16,094 nucleotides of DNA from Ruminococcus sp. UBA4275. GTDB lineage: Bacteria > Bacillota > Clostridia > Oscillospirales > Ruminococcaceae. Numbering within the stretch: position 1 is the first letter of the stretch; each line of letters starts with the position of its first letter. The DNA lies in NCBI GenBank assembly GCA_002395085.1, contig DGVV01000092.1, positions 16,634 through 32,727 of the forward strand. Direction: 5' to 3'. The translations under genes and the position numbers were made by a program. Under the pieces are notes generated by a model. It made no database searches and was not told the DNA's origin. It was given only the letters and a program-made list of their open reading frames with translations. Below, piece after piece: positions 7,433 to 13,741 of the stretch.

Positions 7433-7449
7433 AATAAGGAGGGCTGCCG

Positions 7450-8550
7450 TTGTTCTGGCTGATTGTGATTTTGGTGCTGGCGGTGCTGGCACTCATCAGC
7501 GTGATCTATCTCGTCACGCGCTTTCACCGTTTCCGCTGCCTGCAAAATCTCAGTAAAAATCACAAAATTCTCTCGTGGCTGCTTGCCTGCGTGCCGGTTG
7601 CGGGGGTGGCGTGCTTCTATTTCATCAACCTGTTCACGATGTTCGTGGTGATGATTCACCTCATGGTGATCTGGCTTCTCTGCGATCTCATCGCGGCGAT
7701 CATCCGCAAAGCCGCGCACAGGGAGCGCACCCGCAATTACGAGGGCGGTGCGGCGATCCTGCTGACGGCAGCCGTGCTGGGCGCGGGCTGGTATTTCGCG
7801 CATCATGTTTACGTGACGCGCTATCAGTTCACGACGCAGAAAGATCTCGGCGGTGCGCCGCTGCGCATCGTGGAGATTGCAGATTCGCACCTCGGCATCA
7901 CCCTGAAGGGCGACAGCTTTGCGCGGGAGATGCAGAAGGTGCAGGCGGAAAATCCGGATATTGTGGTGGTGTGCGGCGATTTTGTGGACGATGACAGCAC
8001 GAAGGCGGATATGCTGGAGGCTGCAAAGGCGCTGGGCAGTCTGCAAACGACTTACGGTGTCTATTTCATCTACGGCAACCACGATAACGGCTACTATCAT
8101 TACCGCGATTTCGATTCGCAGGAGCTTTACGATGCCCTCACAGCAAACGGCATCACGGTGCTGACGGATGAGAGTGTGCTGGTTGCTGACCGCTTTTACA
8201 TCGTGGGGCGCGAGGATAAATCAAATCCTGCGCGCGCGGAGATCGGTGCGCTGACGGCAAAGCTGGATGATGCCAAATATCAGATCGTGCTGGATCATCA
8301 GCCGAATGACTACGCGGCAGAAGCCGCAGCGGGCGCAGACCTCGTGCTTTCGGGGCATACGCACGGCGGGCATATTTTTCCGGCGGGATACATCGGGCTG
8401 GCGCTTGGTGCAAATGACCGCGTTTACGGCACAGAGCGCCGCGGCGAGACAGATTTTCTGGTGACATCGGGCATCTCCGGCTGGGCGATTCCCTTCAAAA
8501 CGGGCACGATTTCGGAGATTTGTGTAATCGACGTGACAACTTCGCAATAA
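7450..8550 (+). CDS. Membrane-anchored metallophosphoesterase
   Basis: A calcineurin-like phosphoesterase of the YkuE/YaeI-related group, with a dinuclear metal site; some relatives act on lipid or nucleotide phosphates, but the substrate here is unknown. The start is TTG at 7450, chosen because AAGGAGGG (7436-7443) lies 6 nt upstream and no ATG fits. Residues 1-24, about 42-64, 65-88 and 99-121 are hydrophobic, suggesting four membrane segments. The catalytic domain from about 137 has every family motif: DSH at 145-147, GDFVDD at 176-181, GNHD at 209-212, H283 in LDHQP and GHTHGG at 302-307. From four segments plus a short N-terminus the catalytic domain would be on the same side as the N-terminus; the side is not certain. 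No terminator separates it from pyrB; hpf downstream has its own promoter. Confidence 0.9.
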   Translation: MFWLIVILVLAVLALISVIYLVTRFHRFRCLQNLSKNHKILSWLLACVPVAGVACFYFINLFTMFVVMIHLMVIWLLCDLIAAIIRKAAHRERTRNYEGGAAILLTAAVLGAGWYFAHHVYVTRYQFTTQKDLGGAPLRIVEIADSHLGITLKGDSFAREMQKVQAENPDIVVVCGDFVDDDSTKADMLEAAKALGSLQTTYGVYFIYGNHDNGYYHYRDFDSQELYDALTANGITVLTDESVLVADRFYIVGREDKSNPARAEIGALTAKLDDAKYQIVLDHQPNDYAAEAAAGADLVLSGHTHGGHIFPAGYIGLALGANDRVYGTERRGETDFLVTSGISGWAIPFKTGTISEICVIDVTTSQ

Positions 8551-8585
8551 TTCGCAGAATTTCTACACAAAATTGCATTTTCCAC

Positions 8586-8615
8586 TTGACATATTTTATG
8601 TAGATGTGCTATAAT
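8586..8615 (+). promoter_or_regulatory. Near-consensus promoter for hpf
   Basis: TTGACA (8586-8591) and TATAAT (8610-8615) are both perfect hexamers, 18 bp apart, with an extended -10 TG at 8607-8608. This is the strongest promoter in the window. The start point would be near 8622. Confidence 0.92.
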
Positions 8616-8622
8616 GTACTTA

Positions 8623-8642
8623 CGAACCGGAGGTTCCGTTCG
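8623..8642 (+). other. Hairpin at the predicted 5' end of hpf mRNA
   Basis: CGAACCGGA (8623-8631) pairs with TCCGTTCG (8635-8642) with one bulged C and a 3-nt loop. It lies at the expected transcript start and leaves the ribosome binding site free, so protection of the 5' end is the likeliest role, if any. Confidence 0.4.
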
Positions 8643-8670
8643 GACGCCGGTCAGAAGGAGGAATGCATCA

Positions 8671-9201
8671 ATGAAACTGAATATCATGGCAAAAAAGATT
8701 CAGATCGGTCCGAGCTTCAGCGAATATGCAGAGAAGAAGCTCGCACAGAAGCTCGACAAATTCTTTGAGGATGAGGCAGAGGCAAAGATCACACTGAAGG
8801 AGCAGAAGGGTCAGATCGACGCAGAACTGACTGTCCGTGCCGGCAATATGATCTACCGCGCAGAGCAGACCGCCGTTGATAAGAACGACGCACTCGATGC
8901 TGCAATCGACAAGATCATCCGCAAGATTCGCCGCAATAAGACCAAGCTTGGCAAGCGCATCAAGGCAGGCGCACTCTCTCCCGATGCCTTTACGGATACC
9001 ATCGAGGAGCAGACCGAGTACAACCTCATCCGCCGCAAGGCATTCCGCGTGCAGCCGATGGGTATTGAGGAGGCAATCCTTCAGATGAATATGCTGGGAC
9101 ATTCCTTCTTTGTGTTCCAGAATGCGGAAAACGGCACGATCAATATTGTGTATCGCCGCGATGACGGTGACTACGCACTGCTTGAGCCCAGCACCGACTG
9201 A
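8671..9201 (+). CDS. hpf: Long-form ribosome hibernation promoting factor
   Basis: It binds the 30S decoding region and dimerises 70S ribosomes into inactive 100S particles in stress or stationary phase. The 176-residue length marks the long form. Residues about 1-95 are the S30AE domain (beta-alpha-beta-beta-beta-alpha with the basic helix DKIIRKIRRNKTKLGKR at 80-96). After a linker, residues about 120-176 are the C-terminal dimerisation domain with the typical run EEAILQMNMLGHSFFVFQN and VYRRDDGDYALLEP. ATG 8671 is preferred: AGGAGG ends at 8661, 9 nt upstream, and the protein then opens MKLNIMAKKIQ; the earlier in-frame ATG at 8614 lies within the -10 box. It is a single-gene unit with a near-perfect promoter and its own terminator, consistent with abundant expression. 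Confidence 0.95.
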   Translation: MKLNIMAKKIQIGPSFSEYAEKKLAQKLDKFFEDEAEAKITLKEQKGQIDAELTVRAGNMIYRAEQTAVDKNDALDAAIDKIIRKIRRNKTKLGKRIKAGALSPDAFTDTIEEQTEYNLIRRKAFRVQPMGIEEAILQMNMLGHSFFVFQNAENGTINIVYRRDDGDYALLEPSTD

Positions 9202-9228
9202 TTCTTCTCTATCGCTTTACCGATTTTT

Positions 9229-9260
9229 GGGGCGGACACGCGCAAGTGTCTGCCCCCTTT
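9229..9260 (+). terminator. Rho-independent terminator after hpf
   Basis: GGGGCGGACAC (9229-9239) pairs with GTGTCTGCCCC (9246-9256) with one G-U pair. A short T-run follows at 9258-9260. The stem is strong but the T-tract is short. Confidence 0.8.
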
Positions 9261-9272
9261 GGCTTGCAGAAA

Positions 9273-9330
9273 AAGGAATCGCTGTGAATTTGCAGACAAA
9301 TTCACATTACCGCCGCAAGTGGAGACGATT
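9273..9330 (-). repeat. Degenerate MITE-like repeat, copy E, with a 10-bp hairpin
   Basis: It opens AAGGAATCGCT, like copy C (AAGGTATCGCT), and closes with GGAGACGATT, like the right end of copy D (GGAGACACATT). In between, TGTGAATTTG (9283-9292) and CAAATTCACA (9297-9306) form a perfect hairpin with a 4-nt loop. It is the weakest family member. It occupies the first part of the 320-bp gap between hpf and the GH74 gene; the rest of that gap holds the promoter and leader listed below. Confidence 0.4.
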
Positions 9331-9396
9331 GCACAGCGGAAATGACAATCAGACTAGTATTTACGCGGAAATCGTCACGGAATCTTAACATCTTCA

Positions 9397-9405
9397 TGGT
9401 ATAAT
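9397..9405 (+). promoter_or_regulatory. Extended -10 promoter for the GH74 gene
   Basis: TGGTATAAT at 9397-9405 is a full extended -10 element. No good -35 hexamer stands 16-18 bp upstream, so an activator may be needed. GCGGAAAT occurs twice upstream (9336-9343 and 9365-9372), and a sequence one mismatch from the catabolite-response consensus TGNAANCGNWWNCA lies at 9320-9333; both are only candidates. Confidence 0.65.
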
Positions 9406-9412
9406 ATTGCAA

Positions 9413-9477
9413 GGATCGGGCGTGGTCTGCGGCGTGGGAGGGGCACCCGCATGAGCATCGCAGACAGTGCGTGATCC
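9413..9477 (+). other. Candidate structured 5' leader RNA of the GH74 gene
   Basis: GGATC (9413-9417) pairs with GATCC (9473-9477), TCTGCG (9426-9431) with CGCAGA (9459-9464), and GCG-GG (9432-9437, one bulged T) with CCCGC (9446-9450). The nested helices begin at the expected transcription start and end 44 nt before the start codon. I do not recognise any known riboswitch class in it. It may be a regulatory leader or a 5' stabilising structure. Confidence 0.4.
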
Positions 9478-9521
9478 GTTTACGGGTTTATGTTTTCCAC
9501 ACTATTCGAGGGGGCTTTTTC

Positions 9522-12209
9522 ATGATGAAAAAAACCAAACTGCGCCGCGTTCTGACTGCGGCAGCGGCTGTCTCGGTGCTGTGCGGCGGCATTCCGCTTG
9601 CGCAGCTTCCGGCGAATGCAGCGACAAAGGACATCTCGTCCACCATGAAATGGGATGCACTCCGCATCGGCGGCGGCGGCTTTGTTTCGGGCATCGTGAC
9701 CGGCAAAGATGTCATGTACGCAAGAACCGATGTCGGCGGCGCATACCGCTATAATTATGATACCGCACGCTGGGAACAGCTTTTCGGCTTCATCACCGAG
9801 GCAGACCGCGGTCTTCTTTCGGTTGATGCTATGGCAATCGACCCGACTGACGACAATACGGTCTATTTCCTCTGCGGCTGCGCGTATTTTTCCGCCGAGA
9901 AAACGGTCATCTTCAAGACCACCGACGGCGGCAAGACCTTCACTGAGTTCGATGTGACGAATCTCATCAAGGTCATGGGCAACGGCGACGGCAGACAGTT
10001 CGGTGAATCCATCGCGGTTGATCCGGATAATCCCAATACGATCTATGCCGGCGGCGATGTCACCGCGGATACCAATTCCAAGTCCGGACTCATCAAGTCC
10101 ACCGACGGCGGCAAGACATGGGAGCCGGTCATCGGCTATGATGACCTCGGTCTGTTCTCCGAAACCACCAAGTGGCCGAAATGGACGGACAACATCGCAC
10201 GCTGCACGATGGTCGGTGAATACCAGACCCAGAACGGCGTTTCGTCCATCGCAATCACCGGCGGCAAGGTGTATGTTGCCACGGCGAAATCCGGCACGGC
10301 AAATGTTCACGTCGCGGATGTCAAGACCGACAAATTCGAGAAGCTCTCCGCAGATCTCCCGACGGACGTGTATCCTTCCCGCATCAATGTTGATCCCAGC
10401 GGCAAGCTGCTCATCAGCTATATGGCAGGTCTCGCATTTCAGGGCGGTTCCGGCGGCGGCTTCCGCTACGATCCCAAGACCGGCAAGGTTGAGCAGATTC
10501 TCGAAAGCACAGCCGGCTACGGCTCAATCTGGACGGATCCGAGCAATCCCGACCACATGATCGCCGGCACTTGCGGCAAATGGCAGGATCAGCTCTGGCA
10601 GGAGTGGACCGATGAACACGGTGCAACATGGGGCGACCAGTATTTCCGTTCCTTTGACGGCGGCAAGACCTGGCAGAATTTCACCCCCGGCAAAACCAAG
10701 GGCTGGAATCAGCCGCTGATCTCGAATTATTTGCAGGACGGCGGCTATGCGTGGATTCGCGACAAGGCGATTCACTGGTCCGGTACGGTCGTGACGGATC
10801 CGCGTAATTCCGACAGAATGTGGATCACCTCCGGAAACGGCGTTTTCATGTGCGACAATGTGTGGAGCGAGGATGACGAGAATCTCCCGACCTTCACCTT
10901 CCATCCGGACGGCATCGAGGAAGTTGTCTCGCTGGATTTCGTCTCGACGGCAGACGGTCTGGATCTCTCCGCCATCGGTGACTACGACGGCTTTGTGCAT
11001 GAGAAGGTCGATGAGATCGGCTTGCAGTATCAGCCGAATATGGGCAGCACCTCCGCGATTGCAGTCTGCCCGCAGGATACGAATGTCTGGGCACGCACCG
11101 CAAACGGCGACGGCAATAACACCGGCAGCGCCTTCTATACGCTTGACCGCGGCAAAACGTGGACGGCGTTTGCGCCCGCAGCAACCGGCGGCAAGCTCTC
11201 CATCACGATGCTCTCCAAGGGCAAGTACCGCATTATCAATTCGACGACTTCGGGCGGCGTGAGCTACACCGACGATTTCGGCAAAACGTGGACCAAGTGC
11301 GAGGGCATTGACTGCTCCAAGACGGTCTATACGCTGGTCGATCCGAACAATGCGGCAATCGTGTACGCATCGGGCGTCAAGCACAATGACTACTGGGCAT
11401 CTGATATGACCAAAACTGAGCCGACACTGGAAGAATCGCATTACGGCTTCTTCGTCAGCACGGATTACGGCAAGACCTTCAAGGGCCAGACGCTCTGCCG
11501 CTATGATATGTGCGACAGCACGGGCGATCCGGCATATATCACGAAGGATACAGTCGCAGTTGCGGCAGGCTGGTACGGTATGTACATCCTGACGGGCGGC
11601 GGCGAAAAGGCTGAGAAGCTGGACAATGTGTTCTATGCAAAGACAGTCGGCTACGGCGCACCGGAAAAGACCGGCGGCGTGAACACGCTGTATATGTACG
11701 GCAAGCCGCAGGAGACGGATCCGGAAGGCATCTACCGCTCCACGGATGCGGGCAAAACATGGGTCTGCATCAACACCGACCATCTCTACGGCGGCACGGG
11801 CAACGGCAATTACCTGGTGGGCGATATGGATGAATTCGGCAAGGTGTATATGTCCACAGTTGGCTGCGGCATCATCTGCGGCTGGCTGAGTGACGGCACA
11901 GAACCGCAGACCTCCAAGACCACGACCTCCAAGACCACCACGACGACCACTACCACGACCACCTCCAAGACCAATACGAATCCGGATAAGATTCTCTGGG
12001 GCGATGTGAACGCGAACGGCGTTGTGGATGTCAACGATGCGGTGCTGCTGGCACGCTATGTGGGCGGCGATACGACTGCAACCCTGAAGGCGGCAGGTGA
12101 AAAGAATGCCGACGTGGTCAACGACGGCAAAATCAAGGTGGAGGATCTGACGCTGCTGCTGCGTTATCTGGCGCGTCTGGTTGATGAAACCGCACTGGGC
12201 AAGAAGTGA
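9522..12209 (+). CDS. Secreted GH74-like xyloglucanase with type I dockerin
   Basis: An exported endo-xyloglucanase-type enzyme that would cut the beta-1,4-glucan backbone of xyloglucan and attach to a cohesin scaffold. ATG 9522 (GAGGGGG at 9508-9514) gives 895 residues; ATG 9525 is also possible. A signal peptide with Lys/Arg start, Ala-rich core and PANA|AT cleavage site ends near 33. Residues about 40-790 form the two-propeller GH74 fold, with sortilin/BNR motifs such as STDGGKTW (193-200) and RSFDGGKTW (376-384). D70 in RTDVGG fits the family's general base and D487 in GDYDGF its acid; the latter is less certain. A Thr/Ser/Lys linker spans about 796-820. The dockerin follows at about 823-885: its first calcium loop is canonical (D828, N830, N832, D836, D839), the second lacks residues at two positions. 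It converges on the VanY gene. Confidence 0.92.
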   Translation: MMKKTKLRRVLTAAAAVSVLCGGIPLAQLPANAATKDISSTMKWDALRIGGGGFVSGIVTGKDVMYARTDVGGAYRYNYDTARWEQLFGFITEADRGLLSVDAMAIDPTDDNTVYFLCGCAYFSAEKTVIFKTTDGGKTFTEFDVTNLIKVMGNGDGRQFGESIAVDPDNPNTIYAGGDVTADTNSKSGLIKSTDGGKTWEPVIGYDDLGLFSETTKWPKWTDNIARCTMVGEYQTQNGVSSIAITGGKVYVATAKSGTANVHVADVKTDKFEKLSADLPTDVYPSRINVDPSGKLLISYMAGLAFQGGSGGGFRYDPKTGKVEQILESTAGYGSIWTDPSNPDHMIAGTCGKWQDQLWQEWTDEHGATWGDQYFRSFDGGKTWQNFTPGKTKGWNQPLISNYLQDGGYAWIRDKAIHWSGTVVTDPRNSDRMWITSGNGVFMCDNVWSEDDENLPTFTFHPDGIEEVVSLDFVSTADGLDLSAIGDYDGFVHEKVDEIGLQYQPNMGSTSAIAVCPQDTNVWARTANGDGNNTGSAFYTLDRGKTWTAFAPAATGGKLSITMLSKGKYRIINSTTSGGVSYTDDFGKTWTKCEGIDCSKTVYTLVDPNNAAIVYASGVKHNDYWASDMTKTEPTLEESHYGFFVSTDYGKTFKGQTLCRYDMCDSTGDPAYITKDTVAVAAGWYGMYILTGGGEKAEKLDNVFYAKTVGYGAPEKTGGVNTLYMYGKPQETDPEGIYRSTDAGKTWVCINTDHLYGGTGNGNYLVGDMDEFGKVYMSTVGCGIICGWLSDGTEPQTSKTTTSKTTTTTTTTTTSKTNTNPDKILWGDVNANGVVDVNDAVLLARYVGGDTTATLKAAGEKNADVVNDGKIKVEDLTLLLRYLARLVDETALGKK

Positions 12210-12258
12210 GGACCTTGTTCCTGTGAGTTTGTTTGAGTAATTGGAAGAAGAGAAGAAA

Positions 12259-12296
12259 AAGCAGCGGAGAAACACTGGAAGGTTTCTCCGCTGCTT
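12259..12296 (-). terminator. Terminator between convergent genes
   Basis: AAGCAGCGGAGAAAC (12259-12273) and GTTTCTCCGCTGCTT (12282-12296) are perfect 15-bp arms around 8 nt. The T-tract (complement of AAAAA at 12256-12260, then TTCTTC) lies on the minus side, so it chiefly ends the VanY-like gene. The same stem may also stop GH74 transcripts, though with no good T-run on the plus side. Confidence 0.88.
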
Positions 12297-12324
12297 CAGT
12301 TTGCAGAAGAAATTGTGCGCTGCA

Positions 12325-13482
12325 TTATTCCGCGTATTTGGAGTCGATGTGGAAATACTCCTCCAGCGTCAGACCGCTGTCATAGATGGTTTTTGCCCAC
12401 TCCTCCCCCAGATACCGGACGTGCCACGATTCGTACATATAGCCCGTGACATCCTCCTTATCCTGCGGGTAACGGAGAATGAAGCCGTATTTCCAGCAGT
12501 TTGCGGCAATCCACTTTGCTTCCGGCGTATCATTGAATGCCGCACCCGCGCAGTTAATGTCCATTGCGAGACCGGTCTGATGTTCAGAATGGCCGGCGCG
12601 TGCGGAGTAGCGGTCAGCAGCTTCTTTGCCGTCACGGTTGCAGTAATTGGTATAAAGCTGCTTCTGGAAATCGTAGGAGCGGAAGCCGGAGACAATCGTG
12701 AACGTGAGACCGTCCTCTGCGGCAGCCGCCGCCATTTTATCGAATGCAGCCTGTGCTTCCGGCAGAATGCCGCCCGGATTATAGCTTGCAGGCAGTGCAT
12801 AGGTCTTGTTCGCGATGAGAATGCCATGCACATAGGTCAGACCGTCAATGACTTCGATGTCATCGCGGGTGCTGGTTGCAGCGGATGTGACAGTTTCCGC
12901 AGATGCAGCAGCAGAGGTGACAGCAGCGGGCGAAGCGGTTGTCATGGCAGCGGTCTGCCCCGCAGCCGTGACCGTCACGGAGACTTCCGCCCTGACCTGC
13001 GGATTGTTTGCGGATGTGACCGTCACCGTGCAGGAACCGGCGCTGACCGGCGTGATGCGTCCGATATTGTCTACTGTCGCGACCGATTCGTCGGAACTCT
13101 CCCAGATTTCGGTTTTGTCCTTTGCAGAATCGGGGGTCATGGTCACCAAGGGCATGATGGGTTCATCCCCGATGCGCATAGTTGCGCGGTAAAAAGAGAG
13201 CGTGATGCCGGTTACGCTGCCGGGCGCAAGTGAAACGGTTGTTTCGGCAGCATAGCCGGAAGCAGATGTGGTTGTCGTAGAGACCGCCTCCGTCAGAGAT
13301 GACATGGTGCTGGTTTCGGCGTCTGTCTGCAAAGCGATGTCACCCGTACGGTCAGCGGGCTGCACCGGCTTGCGGTTTCCGGCAATCAGCCATACGCCGA
13401 GTCCTGCGCCCGCAATGGCAAGCAGGCTCAGCAGAACGAGCGGCGCGGTTGAACCGGCTCTTCCTTTTCTTGTTTTGTCCAT
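12325..13482 (-). CDS. VanY-like D-alanyl-D-alanine carboxypeptidase with Ig-like domain (M15B)
   Basis: A cell-surface zinc peptidase expected to remove the terminal D-Ala from peptidoglycan stem peptides. The 385 residues begin with a short basic segment and one hydrophobic helix (about 12-35) without clear cleavage, so a membrane anchor is likely. A Thr/Ser-rich stretch (about 55-85) leads to a bacterial Ig-like domain at about 90-172 (ITLSFYRATMRIGD, then WESSDESVATVDNIGRIT). An Ala/Thr-rich linker joins it to the peptidase at about 210-385. Zinc ligands H301 and D308 (SEHQTGLAMD), H354 and catalytic E351 (ESWHVRYLG) are all present, with SGFRSYDFQKQLY at 265-277. General wall remodelling is more probable than vancomycin resistance, since no van regulatory or ligase gene is nearby. 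AAAGGAT upstream supports the start. Confidence 0.92.
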   Translation of the reverse strand: MDKTRKGRAGSTAPLVLLSLLAIAGAGLGVWLIAGNRKPVQPADRTGDIALQTDAETSTMSSLTEAVSTTTTSASGYAAETTVSLAPGSVTGITLSFYRATMRIGDEPIMPLVTMTPDSAKDKTEIWESSDESVATVDNIGRITPVSAGSCTVTVTSANNPQVRAEVSVTVTAAGQTAAMTTASPAAVTSAAASAETVTSAATSTRDDIEVIDGLTYVHGILIANKTYALPASYNPGGILPEAQAAFDKMAAAAAEDGLTFTIVSGFRSYDFQKQLYTNYCNRDGKEAADRYSARAGHSEHQTGLAMDINCAGAAFNDTPEAKWIAANCWKYGFILRYPQDKEDVTGYMYESWHVRYLGEEWAKTIYDSGLTLEEYFHIDSKYAE

Positions 13483-13543
13483 GTTATTTCATCCTTTCCC
13501 CAAAAACAGTGAGCTTCAGCAAACTGAATTCTGTTCCGGTACT

Positions 13544-13572
13544 ATTATAGCACAAAAAGGCGGTTATGTCAC
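13544..13572 (-). promoter_or_regulatory. Promoter of the VanY-like gene
   Basis: On the minus strand, GTGACA (13572-13567) and TATAAT (13549-13544) are 17 bp apart, with an extended TG before the -10 (TGC-TATAAT). It is divergent from the foldase-like gene promoter about 100 bp away. Confidence 0.85.
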
Positions 13573-13665
13573 TATCTGCCGTGTATTTTCATATTCTTTT
13601 CAGAAATAACAAGCGGCAGGCGGGTGAAATTTTTGTGAGAAATCCAAGTTTTTTGCAAAAGGGTA

Positions 13666-13694
13666 TGGACTTTTTCTGCAAAATCATGTATAAT
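13666..13694 (+). promoter_or_regulatory. Promoter of the foldase-like lipoprotein gene
   Basis: TATAAT at 13689-13694 has a weak -35 TGGACT at 13666-13671, 17 bp away. The expected leader is about 40 nt. Between the two divergent promoters (13573-13665) I see only AT-rich sequence. Confidence 0.7.
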
Positions 13695-13741
13695 AACTAC
13701 GTATTGATTTTTCTATATTTAGAAGGAGGCTCTTTCCCACT

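Noticed and set aside
8663..8674. Three-codon frame ATG CAT CAA TGA overlapping the hpf start
   Set aside because: Its ATG is only one base from the Shine-Dalgarno, too close for initiation; the ATGA overlap is probably chance.
9413..9477. Known riboswitch such as c-di-GMP-I or fluoride class
   Set aside because: The conserved loops and junction sequences of those classes are missing; only generic pairing is seen.
12241..13233. Plus-strand open frame (330 codons) opposite the VanY-like gene
   Set aside because: It begins in the terminator hairpin and lies antisense to a gene with a complete catalytic set, promoter and ribosome binding site.
12325..13482. Vancomycin resistance determinant
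   Set aside because: VanY-like enzymes are common wall carboxypeptidases, and no vanS/vanR, vanH or D-Ala-D-Lac ligase gene accompanies it.
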